From: Costus lasius
Lineage: Eukaryota > Streptophyta > Magnoliopsida > Zingiberales > Costaceae
NCBI GenBank assembly: GCA_027563935.2
Contig: CM050447.1
Coordinates: 82,631,461 to 82,695,460, forward strand
Direction of reading: 5' to 3'
Length of the DNA stretch: 64,000 nucleotides
The position numbers and the translations under genes are program-made. The notes under the pieces were generated by a model. The model ran no database searches. It was given only the letters and a program-made list of their open reading frames with translations, and had not been told where the DNA came from. The stretch's first letter is position 1; every line of letters starts with the position of its first letter. Shown one piece after another: positions 1 through 11,102 of the stretch.

Positions 1-104
1 AACGAACTTAGCCGAAGTGTCTTCATGATGCTATCCTTCATGTTGGCCGAGAGTGGTGAGTCCATCAAGGTTCTTCCAAGGCTTTGCCGAGAACAAAAGA
101 GGAT
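1..104. other. Unclassified flank of solo LTR
   Basis: No reading frame or repeat edge was recognised. Together with 1797 onward it formed one sequence before the solo LTR inserted; both sides carry similar 'agccgaa'-type words, so it may be part of another old repeat. Confidence 0.4.
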
Positions 105-109
105 GGATC

Positions 110-1791
110 TGTTGGGGTATGCCCTTAAGGCTAATGTTTGAGGCCTTGGGATTATTTCAGTATCATGTATAAACTCTATGTTTATAAAGGCAATGGTTGT
201 TATTCAGGTTGTTACATCATCTGCTGCAATATGTATACTTCTGAATAATGTCTCAATGCTGTTCAGCTTGGCTGACATGCAGTTTTGTCCTTAGTCGAGA
301 TATCTTGGTGAACATGAGACAGCCTTGATATGATTGAGACTAATATGTGTTCTAATCTTATAGGATGCTTCGAGCATGGAATAAGATGTAGACTCATGGG
401 TACATTGGATGTACTAGACAGACCCTACTTAGGATATTCAATTGCTTGTCACAATGTGAATAATCCTTATATGCAAACAAGTGGCATATTTCCTCTGACT
501 TGAGATCACTTGTGTTTCTAAATGATGATTGGCATTGTTTTGAGGTAGTTCAATATCATTTGAAACATAATGGTTATAGACTATCTTGGATAGTGAGCAT
601 GAGTCATGTTAGGGCACTAGTGATAGATATAGGATTGCCGTCTCCCTGATTGGAGTGTGATGTTCTATAGGGGCCCCCTGGATGAGATGATTGAGAAAGT
701 GTATGGCCATACCCAGATGACTATGTTCATCTGATCTAATCATTCTCATCATATTGGAATTACAGGCTTGACACGCTTGTCCAATAAGAACATCCAGTGG
801 CAAAGGAAACACATATGTCAAGTGACTTGGGTTCACACTTGTGCTGTGGTTTGGGTGTAGTCTTGGAAGACTCTTTCCTTTATATCGGGAGACAGTGATG
901 TGTTGCTAGATACCCCTCACTGATCGTGATAACGTAAGTTATCGTTACCGACATTTAAAGGAAACCCTTAGGGTCGTACAATTTGATGATATAGCTTACT
1001 TGAGTCAGATCGTGTGGACTGAATTGTCTTGGTTCAGTTTAATGGGATTTAAACTCTGATTGTAAGTGAGATCTGGTCTGATCATGTTTGATTGATTAGG
1101 GCTTGAGATCGGTAAGCTTCGATCGAGAGATTGGATGCTAGATCGGTGAGATCAAGAGCATCAAGAGATGAATGGTCAGATCTTGAGCCTTTTGGTTTAA
1201 TGTGATCTGGATCAAGGCTTGGCTTAATTTGGTCCTTGAACCAAATGAAATGAACCGGCTCATCAAGTGAGCACATGGTTCAAGGGGAGAGGAAATTGCG
1301 ATCGTTCACTTGGTGTGAACACATGATCGCATGTGGTGGCTTGCTATTTTTAGAAGCCATGATCTCAAAATGAGACCACGCCTCACGTTCGAATAGGTCT
1401 CCCTATTCTCGCCTCTCGCCCCCTGGCTCACTACGACTCACTCGCGTGTGTGAGTGTTGACGACAAGAGAAGGATTCGAACAAGCAAGAAAGATCATCTC
1501 TTCTCCCTTCATTCGATCAGGAGATCTTGGATCCTTGCTAGCACAAGGAGCAACAAGAAAGTAGGCGATCTATCACCTTGTGTGCGCACGCTTTGGAGGA
1601 GAACCACTTTGTTCTCTGCTTCCAAGACGCCATCCAAGAAATGGCATCGGTATGAATTTTCTTCTGTATACAAGTTTTTAAGAAGTTGATTATATGACAT
1701 GCATGCGATTCCTTTAGAAACCCTTGCTTCCGCCCATGCAAGTTTTATATCTGCATGATTAGGGTTTCCCTTCCCCATTAGGGAACTTTCA
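110..1791 (+). mobile_element. Solo LTR of Copia-B family
   Basis: The sequence starts TGTTGGGGTATGCCC and ends ...AACTTTCA. It matches the LTRs at 47516-49161 and 54888-56533 along its length with visible divergence. It is flanked by a perfect 5-bp direct repeat GGATC (105-109 and 1792-1796), with no primer site or coding region attached, which is the signature of LTR-LTR recombination that removed the internal region. The length is 1682 bp against 1646 bp for the young copies. Short frames inside it are chance frames of the LTR. Confidence 0.93.
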
Positions 1792-1796
1792 GGATC

Positions 1797-3299
1797 TTCC
1801 TTAGGGACTCGCCAAGGATTTTTAAAAGCCCTTCAAAGTTTCGGTTAAGTGGAGGATTAAGGAAGAAGAGGGAAGAGAGGAAGGGAAAGGGCTCGGCCCT
1901 TTAGAGAAGAGGGAGGTAGAGATCAATAGGCGACACAAGCACCATTGCAAACACTTGTTTTTTTCATCTAGGCAACTAATTGACAATAAGAAAGGGAATT
2001 ACAACTTATAGGCTAGTTGGGCCATGGGCAAGGGTGACATTTTACCCTTAGCCGAAATTACAAAGTAGTAAATAGAAATTGCATTAAAGTTTCGGTTGAG
2101 AGATGCTTCTTCTAGCCGAATTCCTTTGGGCTCTTTCCTTTGATGGCTTGGGCGGTTTCATGGCTAGGTGCAAGGAACTTGTTTGAATTTTGAAATTACT
2201 TCCATCAAAGGCTTTGGGCGCCTAGAAGACTTCCTTGTTTGGTTTCCACAAATTGTGGATCTTGATTGATGGCGCATTGATGGTCCTCCTCAAATGGTAA
2301 GATGTGGGCTGGTGTTGTTTTGCATTCAATTACCTCTCCAAATTTTGAATCCCTTCCTTTCATGACTTCCCCAAATTGTGGATCTTGATTGGGGCATTGA
2401 TGACTTGGCACAATTGGAAGGATCTTGGGCTGAGTTTGATTCCTCCTCTTATGGTTGGCGCCTAGGCTTGATTTGGAATGGTGGAGTTGCATTGATTGTA
2501 AGCATCTTCAAGTTGAGGTCTTTAGTTGAAGTAGTTGAAGTGCCTCTTTCCATAATTGGAGCTCCACTTGATGAGTAACTTGACTAGAGCTCTTTAGTGT
2601 CTCTTGAGCTAACCCTAACCTGCCATGTTAGTTGCAAATGCAAATATACTATCCTAGCATGCAATGCATAATTTAAAGAGAACTTCATGGATACTAGAAG
2701 TAAAATTTATTCAACCAAAGCAAATTGCAAATATGGAAAGTGCAAAAAGGAAATATGCAAGTAAAGGGAAAATGCAACCAAATGGCCTAGGATGGGAATC
2801 CATTTTGGTAGGGCTTCCTCCTAGTCCTATGTGACTTATGAGGGGTAGGGGTTGGTCCTCCATCAAGTGGTGAGTTTGACTGCTTGCGTACGGTCTGGTC
2901 AGAGTTAGGGCGTGTGCCCAACATCCTGCGTGATGTTTCTATTTCGCGTGTGTGCGCCACCGCTTGCGTGCAGTTTTGTTTTTTTTCCGATGTACCAGAC
3001 TCGTACGTGTGCTGCGCCAGTGTCGAGTCTCGGGTTATGTACTCAGGTGGACTTTGGAGCTGGAGTGTGCAACGTTCCTCAGTAGGCGCGTGGCGGTCGA
3101 TAACTCATTGAGGCGAGCAGCCAGGTGGCCACGTTGGATAGGCTAAGGAGTACGTCGGGGATGTGCTCCTGCCGGTCACGCTTAGATCTGTGGTTCAGCC
3201 GCTTAGCCCCTGCGTGGGCGTGCTTAGGTGCGAGTCAACACTTGACTCGTGGCGTGTAAATTTATTAAAAATTTGATTAGTCTAATTCTAGGCGTGACA
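1797..3299. other. Unclassified repeat-like region, possible Ty3 LTR edge
   Basis: No protein was recognised. A short direct repeat (CAAATTGTGGATCTTGATT) occurs near 2249 and 2372. The right end at 3291-3299, GGCGTGACA, reads TGTCACGCC on the minus strand, which is a common start of Ty3/gypsy LTRs and matches the edge of the solo LTR that ends at 43725. A left edge and target duplication could not be fixed, so the type stays open. Confidence 0.35.
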
Positions 3300-4120
3300 T
3301 TAAGAAACAAAGAGTTCTTTTATGCCTTAAGTAGTATAAAAAAGACTACTTCTAGATGACATACCTTGCAAGTTGAAGCACAAAGGAAATAGAGAGGCGG
3401 TGGATGGATTTCTTTCATCTTTTGAAAATTCAAGGGATACAAGAAGCATAAGACTGAATGCCAACAACAGCAAAGAATTTTCTGTAAGAAATCTATCCGT
3501 ACAATTCTCCCTTACCTCAAAAAGGTAGCATTATTAACTCAAGAAAATGAAACAACAGAAGAGATATAACTGACAAACATAAAGGTAAGTAACTATTAAA
3601 ATTAGCCCTGCTTATAACAATGAGGATAATATTACATTTTTGAGTATCTAAGGCTTTACTCGCTGAACTAATTATTTGTAGTAACATTTTCATTTGTGCA
3701 TAAAGATATCTTTTGTTGTATCAATTCTATTGTTTTATAAGACTTTGCTGGACATGTAATTAAACAAGCAGGCCATGAATATGATCTAAACACAAAAAAA
3801 AAATTGATGGAAGATCTATGTTGCTGTTAGGAAAAACACGAAAAATGACCAACGATATGCGAACTGCTGATTTGAGATTTCCTTGTTGCATATTTTGTGA
3901 AAAAAAACAAAGAAAGAAAGAATCAGATGCCACAACTTCAAACAAGGTTGGATCCTTATTCAGATAGGCTTCTTGTTCCGTTTTTTCCTTTTATTCTTCT
4001 ACTTTTACCAACTTTGATTTGAATTCTTATGCTATTACCTCCACACAAACAAAAATCCCCTTGAAATCCAACTCACTCAGAAAAAAGAGCAGTAATAATA
4101 AGTGAAATGTTTCTTGGATC
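3300..4120. other. AT-rich flank of Copia-M, no feature found
   Basis: This stretch lies outside the left LTR of Copia-M and would have been contiguous with 43926-44752 before that insertion. Some open frames of 50-60 codons occur on both strands, but none has convincing splice signals or recognisable similarity. I see no repeat edge inside it. Confidence 0.4.
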
Positions 4121-5131
4121 TGTTAGCACTAAAGTAGATTAAAGTATTTCTATTTAATCAACAAAATAACAAAGTTCAAACAAGAATGAAAGAACCTAGA
4201 GGCGCGAAGAATCCTATTGATCTTAGATGAATATTTGGGCTCTCGTGCGGGATACAACCAGTATCATTCACCTGCAGGGTCACGACCGTGGAGAAGTTAA
4301 TCGGCTACCTTTAGACTTTGAGCAGCAAAAAGAAGAAAGAAAGTTGTGGGGATCTTGCAAATACTAATAGCTATGCAATTTCTGTTGTGTCTATACCTAG
4401 GGGTCACACGCCAATTTATACCTACTTATTTGTGCACAGGACTGATTGGATCCCCTCATGTGGAAATGGTGGATATGCAATATGCAGGTGGCGGCCATCT
4501 GTTGCATGTCTGACACGGCTATCAAGCTATGTTGTTGGAGGGGGGGTCTGGTGTTCGGCATCCCACACTTACACGCATTATACTACGCACATTTCTAATG
4601 GGCGATGGAAAGGCTGCAAGTGCTGTGCATCATCGTATCTAGATGTCTTTCCTATTGCTATTGGAATTCTACCTATATAACTACCTGGGCTGTTTTCGTG
4701 TTGTGCTGATGCGGGAGTTGTGGTTTGCTTGCGGGTTTTGAATACGTTGTCTCATTCGTGTACTCCTCTTCGGTGTTTGATTTTTATTTTGTTTGAGGTG
4801 TTATGAGTGTTGATAACATGTAACGCAAGGCCCATGCGTTAGAAATGCAGGGGAGACTCTGCCGGTTTTTTTTCGGGATCCTGTGTTAGGTTAGGGTGGT
4901 AGTGGATGTACATAACTTGTAACTATCCCTTTTTTGTTTTGTTGATAAATACAATCAACTTTTTGCCGTTGGCAAAAAAAAAAAAAAAAATCTGACGGCT
5001 ACCACAAATGTGCTACTAATAGCATTGCTAAAATTAAAATAACAAAAGAATAGCAAATGAAATAAATAAAATATAAACAGAGTAAAAAAAGAAAGATAAA
5101 AATGGAAAGTTTTAATTTTAAAATCCCAACA
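4121..5131 (-). mobile_element. 3' LTR of Copia-M, interrupted by a LINE tail
   Basis: On the minus strand it starts TGTTGGGATTTTAAAATT (ending at 5131) and ends ...GCTAACA (at 4121). Its two halves match 30290-30592 and 43726-43925, the opposite LTR of the same element, in the same order. A purine-rich tract (minus-strand GTGGGGGAT, 5132-5140) sits directly outside, as expected for a polypurine tract before a 3' LTR. Without the inserted LINE it is roughly 450-500 bp. Confidence 0.8.
4450..4990 (+). mobile_element. 5'-truncated LINE 3' end with A17 tail
   Basis: This block is absent from the equivalent place in the other Copia-M LTR (about 43750-43785). It ends TTTTGCCGTTGGC followed by 17 A residues (4974-4990), like the 3' UTR and poly(A) of plant L1-type LINEs. 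No reverse transcriptase remains. The left edge is approximate and no clear target duplication was found. Confidence 0.55.
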
Positions 5132-5667
5132 ATCCCCCACAAAATTGAAACTTTTTTAAATATAAATGAATTAAAAAAAATAAAATAAATTAAATTTCTG
5201 CTCATTGTCTATATATACAGTCAATAAAGTGCACTTAAAGGCATATCCTTTACTTAGTGAAAATGTCTCTATATGAAGGAAAGATAGTGAACTAGTTTTG
5301 AACTACTTCCCTTTGACCTAGACTTTAACATTCCCACACACAATACAGGGTGGACCGATCGCGGGGTTGCACATTTTTGGCTGTGCGCGTGTATCTTCAT
5401 GAGAGCTTATGAGGATTGTCTATGTCCTCAGTTGCGGCCATATATGGACTCTCTCATATTGGAAGTTTCCTGTAAGGGAAGAGTGTAGAGGCTCATCTCA
5501 TGGTAATTAACTACTTTGGAAAATTTTCCTTATCTCTATAAGAAGAAGCACAAAACTATCCTCAGGAATGGAAATGTAGAATATAACTTTATCACATAAA
5601 TTTTCATACACCATAGTGTTTTACAACTTTTATGTTTCAAAGTGCTTCTCAACCAATCAATCAATTT
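5132..5667 (-). mobile_element. Copia-M 3' untranslated region
   Basis: Internal sequence of Copia-M between the end of pol (9411) and the 3' LTR (5131), AT-rich and without a long frame. It is contiguous with 9313 onward once the A-family insertion 5705-9312 and the duplicated 37 bp are set aside. Confidence 0.65.
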
Positions 5668-5704
5668 GTTATTACCACATTGAACCTCCTTCAAGGGATC
5701 TCCT
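5668..5704. repeat. 37-bp direct repeat flanking A1 (left copy)
   Basis: This sequence, beginning GTTATTACCACATTG and ending GGGATCTCCT, recurs exactly at 9313-9349, directly outside the 3' LTR of the A1 element. It is much longer than the 4-6 bp made by LTR-element integrase. Confidence 0.85.
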
Positions 5705-7514
5705 TCAAGTGCTTATCCGAGCTATTTTTTCTTTGTCATTGATAGGATTGTTTTATTTTTGCAAACATGTAATTGACATTGTATCTATTCCTTGGGAATA
5801 GAGATATTTGGAATAAAGGAATTTATTATTCTTTTCATTTGCAAATCTTTTGTCATTACATTGTGCAAAAATAATGAGGTAATAAAATAACTTGAATTAA
5901 ATAAGTGGTTCAAATTGAATGCCAATCTTCTGACCCAGACATTTTATCATAAACAAGTAATGCATCCACTGACTTCATGCACATGAATTCTTGGATTCGA
6001 ACTCCTTCTAGGAGATTGACTATCTTAACCTCTTTCAAGATGTTGTAGATGGGCAAAAGACTAGTTTGCTGATAAATGTTTTTCACCAAGTGAGGTGAAG
6101 TGGACTAAAAGGTCAAAAGATAGGAATTCGTGATTACCAAAATATTTATGGAACCAGCTTATCAAAATTCATAAGTGATCTTTAGTCCAGGTTGGATGAA
6201 GAGTACTTGAGCCACAGGTGACTATCATAGTGAGTATGAGGTTTGCTCATAGCTCATAACTCCTGAAGAACACCTTGACAGGTGTTCTAGTGGGAGGAAT
6301 TGAAAGTCATCCATATCTCTACTGAGGTTATGCTGATAGTTTCTTCAACACTGAACTATTTCATCTTAAATGTATCTCCAGGTAAGGAGATGACATGACT
6401 AATTATCAAGATCTATAGATGTGAGACTTTGGGGTCATACGTCTGAATCTAGTGACATAGAATCAAGATCTGATAAGTGTAAGTGGAGTATCCTAAATTG
6501 ACTTAGGAATACTAATTTCCATAGACCCACAGGAGAACAAGTGATTATTGCTCTTGATGCTAGTTTTCTTGGAAATGTATTTCCTTGAAAATGGCAAGTG
6601 GGAGGAAATTATGACTTGGATTCAGTCCAAGGTCAGCCACCTAGCACAGATGGTCAAAGATGGAATCTGAGCCTCGTATATAGGTTGTGGGGCAACCTAG
6701 GTTCAGAAAGTATGGGAAAAATGCTGAATCGATTCATGTGTGCCAGTGTTATGGGTAACTCCTAACCTGAACAAAGAATCTTCACCTTATAGTACCTGAG
6801 TTCAGTGGGAGCTTGATGACATCTCTGGTCTTGTATGTTAGGGACATACAGATAATCAAAGACGATATCCTGATCCTTCACTTAGTGAATAGATGATTGG
6901 GAAATGTCTTGTGATGAATGACTTAGTGAACATCACCTATGGGGTAGGTGTGAGAGTTTTTTGGATAAGTCAAAGAAACTCTAAGTGCTAAGTCAGATAA
7001 CATACATCGATGATGGTATGTTATAGACCAGATGTGGTTTGTGCCGAGAGCATAACCAATTGATACTAGGTCCAATCCAGGTGCATGGCACTGGATAAGG
7101 AATGAAGAACACACTTTGGTTCTATGTAGAACTAAAAGGTGGCTCTTGGTTAGTAATGACAGGAAAAGCTCAGTGGATTTACTTGGCAGCTTGTTCCAGT
7201 CAGACCAATGACAGTCTAGCTGTTCCTGTAGTGGTGCTAGAAGCTTTGGGAGCTTTAGAGCAGGCTACTTGAAAGCAGAGTATGCAAGTGCTTTTGGGAA
7301 GTAGTGGGAGTTCTTTGTTGAACCTCGCAGGCATACTCAGATGCTTATATCTTGTCTTGGGGACAGAGGTACTTGATATATAATAGATATGAATATTGAT
7401 ACAATCGTGATAGGCCCATAGACCGATGCTCTGGCGCAGCAGGAGCGTGGCAGGTCGAGCTTAGGACACGGTGTTGAAGTTGCTCAATGCAAGGTCCTAG
7501 TGCAAGTGGGAGAT

Positions 7515-9312
7515 TGTTAGTGTTTATGCCCTAGGACCTCAGGATGGTCCATTGGGATATGTGTATCACATCTAGTTGATAGATGAGTTATCCTGGCATT
7601 GTCATTGTCATGTAAGTTTGTACATCTGCGCATATGTACATTTGCATATACAATGTCCCTAAGAGATAGATTTTATCTAGTCTCTGCGTTTATCCCTGGT
7701 CGAGAATCATGGTGGTTATGGGACAGCTATGATTCGCTTGAGACTAGTATATGCGCTGGTTGAGCATGGGTTGCTAACGCAGGCATATGGGTATATCAAG
7801 GGAGATATATTGGATCGACCCGCCATGAGGATTCATCTCAGTGTCACGAAATGAATATCACAGTGACAGAGTTGCGCTTGTCCTAGACTTGAGGGCATTG
7901 GTATCTCTATATAGTGATTGATGTACTTTGATGCAACCTAACGCTTCACCGTAAAAGGGAAGTCATAACGGTTGTCATTGGGTATGTCATAACCTACATG
8001 AGGGATTCAATATGCCAAAAGAGGATTTTCCCCTTCCTTATGGGGAAGCTTGATTATCCATGGCGCCCTATATGGATGACTGAAAGTGTGTGGCCATACC
8101 CAGGTGAGAACCTGATTTAGTCATGCCATATTATTGGGATTAACAAGTGTGACACACTTGCCCAATCTGGACATCAGTTGGCAAAAGGACAAGGCTGCAT
8201 TTATACTTTGTCGCAGTTTTAGGGGATGTCGATGATGACACCATTCCGATGACTTGGGTAGCAATGATGTACTGCTAGGTGCCACTCATTGCTTGTGATG
8301 ATTTAGTCATCACTGCCAATCTCTGAAGAACCTACAGGGTCGCACACCTTGACACTCGAGTTCTCATACTAATCGTTTAGCCTCTGATCGAATCATTGTG
8401 TGATTCGGATCTTTTGGGGAACTGATGCATTGAGACTTTTATAGAGAGGATGATATTTTATTTTAGTTCATGTTTGACCACTAGTTGACTCTAGTGGACC
8501 ACGTTTGACCTCTGTTGACCTATGTTGTCAAAATGAGTCAAACAAGGGTCTGGGTGCAAGTTTGGGCTTGACATTTTAGTCACATGAATAAAATAAAATT
8601 AATTGGTAAGAGAATTTTTCTCTTGGCTAATTAATAAGCCTGGGTGCAATTTACAATTAATTGCGTCTGCGGGGATTCCATCCCATGATGCTTAATTGTG
8701 AGTAGGCGCCTATGCTTGGCCGCATTTACAATTAATTGCGTATGTGGGGATTCGAACCCATGATGCGTAATTGTGAGTAGGCGCCTATGCTCATTATCCC
8801 ACATGGGAAGTATCTCCAGTGTGCGTCTGGCTCTGCTATTATAAATAGAGAGGCCCACTTGGGAGATTCTTTTGTACCAGACTCTTCTCTTGTCTCTAGT
8901 TGTCGCCTCCCCTTTGCTCCTTGGCTTGAGGGTCTAGGAGGTGACAACAATAAAAGTTTTTCGGCATCAAAGGTTGGGACAAGTGGCAGTGCTATCCACT
9001 CCTTGTCGTGAACATCCCTTCTTCTCCTTGGCAGTGGCGCAAGTTGAGAAGGCTTGAGGCGTGGATCTCATTTCCGGGGCTAGCACCCGGCGCAGAGATT
9101 GGAGAGGATTCGAGGAGTCCGTGTGTGCGCGATTGCAGAGGACGGGCCCTTGCACGTCTTCATCATCGGCCGCTTCTAAAAGTTGCTTGATAAGGTACTG
9201 CCCCTATCACATCCCTTGTATTCTTCGTAAGTCGGTCCTTGTTGAATTAGGAATCTCGTTTCGGGCTCGCTTCCGCTGTTTTCGTTTTCTTATAGCCCGG
9301 GGATTCCCAACA
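7515..9312 (+). mobile_element. 3' LTR of A1
   Basis: Starts TGTTAGTGTTTATGCCC right after the polypurine tract and ends ATTCCCAACA. The 1798-bp unit shares blocks with the LTRs at 15849, 30916, 35693, 42026, 44753 and 46986. A 70-bp segment is duplicated at 8646-8790. Confidence 0.85.
8646..8790. repeat. Tandem pair with tRNA T-arm-like motif in A1 LTR
   Basis: Two units, 8646-8715 and 8722-8790, each run from TTTACAATTAATTGCG to TAGGCGCCTATGC. The second contains GGGGATTCGAACCC (8746-8759), which on the minus strand is a GGTTCGAATCC-like Pol III B box. The first has decayed at the same place. Confidence 0.7.
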
Positions 9313-9349
9313 GTTATTACCACATTGAACCTCCTTCAAGGGATCTCCT
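9313..9349. repeat. 37-bp direct repeat flanking A1 (right copy)
   Basis: Exact copy of 5668-5704. Past it the sequence continues into the 3' end of Copia-M pol on the minus strand. Confidence 0.85.
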
Positions 9350-9410
9350 ATCACAGAGGTTGGGTTCCCATAGTTGAAAGACATTTTTTATAGACTAATT
9401 CTCATTCCTC

Positions 9411-10729
9411 TCAATATTTCTTGGATTTTAGTCCTAGGTAAGGTAAGCCTTTGGTCAAGTCATCAGCTAAGTTGTACTCAATCTTTACAAAAGAAAGAGC
9501 TAACTCCATGTGAGTCTAGCCATCTAATAGATCTTTGTCTAATTTTAATATGGCGACTCATTTTAACATTTATTAATATCTTTTTATATAATGCAATTGC
9601 AGCTTGAGAATCACAATAAATTGAAATAGGAGCTGAAACAACAGAAAAAAATAGAAGTGAAGAATTTAAATTCTTTAACCATTCAGCTTCAATACAAGTA
9701 GCATCCAAAGCTACTAGCTCTACTTCCATAGTGCTTCTAACAATTATAGATTGCTTAGAAGACTGTCATATAACAACACTTCCTCCTAATAGAAAAACAT
9801 AACCAGAAGTAGATTTAATGTCATTAGTATCAGAAATCCAATTAGCATCACTAAATCCTTCTAACAAAGAAGAGTATCCTGAAAATTTTAAGCCATAAGA
9901 ACTAGTACCTGTGAGATACTTAAAAACTCTATTTAAGGCATTCCAATAAGTTTGACTAGAGTTACAAATGTATCTACTTAATCTAGATGCAGCAAAGGCT
10001 ATGTCAGGTCTAGTTCTATTTGAAAGGTATAAAAGTGATCCTATACATTGAGCATATTTTTCTTGATTTACAGATTTTCCATTATTCTTTTCTAATGGAA
10101 CATTAGAATCAAAAGGACTAGAAAGAGGAGAACAATTACTAAAATCAAATTTTTCTAGGAATTTATTAGTGTAATGTGATTGAGAATAGCTCAAGGAATA
10201 TGGAGATTTTATTATCTTTATACCTAAAATCACATCTGCTTCTCCTAAATATTTCATGTTAAAATTATCTGAAAGATAAGATTTAATTTCAATTATTAAT
10301 TCTAAAGTAGGTGCTAATATAAGAATATCATCTACATAAAGGCATAAGATTATAAATTTATTCTCATCCATCTTCTTAATATATAAACAATTATCAAACT
10401 CATTAATTTGAAAACCAAATGAAATTATTACTTTATCAAATTTTTCATATCATTGTTTTGGAGCTTGTTTAAGTCCATACAATGACCGAACTAATCTACA
10501 TACTTTATTTTCAAAACTAGATGAGATAAATCCTTCAAGTTAGTTCATATAAATTTCTTCTTCTAGATCTCCATGTAGAAAAGCAGTTCACATCCATTTG
10601 GTGAACAAACAAGTTATGGATGAAAGCAAATGCAAGCATAATTCTTATAGTAGTTATTCTTGCTACAGGTGCATAAGTGTCAAAATAATCAATGCCAGCC
10701 TTTTGACTAAAGCCTTGAACATTTAAATG
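9411..10729 (-). pseudogene. Copia-M pol 3' half: RT and RNase H remnant
   Basis: Minus-strand remains of a Ty1/copia polyprotein that copied element RNA into DNA. From 10729 leftward come the RT start (QGFSQKAGIDYFDTYAPVAR, then HQMDVN), the catalytic YVDD near 10330, and DLGEADVILGI-like and TRPDIAFA blocks. RNase H follows: an ARSTMEAE-like block, an IYCDSQAA block and SRHIKIR. The C-terminal LADDLTKGLP ends at a stop at 9411. Stops and at least two frameshifts (around 10372-10535 and 9478) break the frame. The upstream half is at 25227-27776; Athila-1 inserted between them. The sequence can make no working protein. Assignment to Ty1/copia is firm; the lineage within it is not determined. 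Confidence 0.9.
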
Positions 10730-11102
10730 TGACACTATCTACAAGTGCACGGAAATGTCGAAGTAATACAAAAGATATCGAATCCCACAGGGAACAAGGT
10801 GAGTACCAGAAAATCTAATTCTTAGAATCTAAGCTGATCAAATCGTGGTTTTTGGAACTTTAAAAACTAAAACTAAGCGAAATCGTAAGCAAGAAATCGA
10901 ATAACTACGGCAGGGAAAATATATGAGAGAGAATATCAGGGCTTTGGTTTCCACCACTCTAACGATTCTAATTGTACTAAGAAATAAATATCTGTTACAA
11001 GGATTTACAAATATGGATAAGGAATCTACCCTATGGTACAAGGTGCCATCTTTTGAGTGTACACCCCGGTATTTATCTAGAACGTCTCCTACTTTCGCAG
11101 TG

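Larger units (their letters stand above)
5705..9312 (+). mobile_element. A1: 5'-truncated A-family copia element
   Basis: An A-family element that lacks its 5' LTR and most of gag. The first few hundred bases resemble the protease-region end of A3 (compare TTTTCATTTGCAAAT near 5839 with 35639). 5900-7500 holds decayed internal sequence; near 7427 TGCTCTGGCGCAGCAG matches the Copia-B codons for the C-terminal LAQQ region of pol. A polypurine tract (CAAGTGGGAGAT, 7503-7514) precedes the 3' LTR. It inserted into the 3' untranslated region of minus-strand Copia-M. No frame longer than about 60 codons survives. Confidence 0.75.

Noticed and set aside
1850..3299. Solo LTR with TTAAG flanks (1845-1849 and 3300-3304)
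   Set aside because: The left end TGGAGG does not mirror the right end TGTCACGCC, and a 5-mer match alone is weak.
3339..3455. Minus-strand exon with acceptor and donor-like sites
   Set aside because: The neighbouring intron would be only about 34 bp and the encoded residues are low-complexity hydrophobic with no recognisable product.
4116..4120. GGATC as the target duplication of Copia-M
   Set aside because: The right flank at 43926-43930 reads GATAT; the match is too poor to claim.
4318..4680. 120-codon frame as a gene
   Set aside because: It crosses from Copia-M LTR into the LINE tail and has no protein-like pattern.
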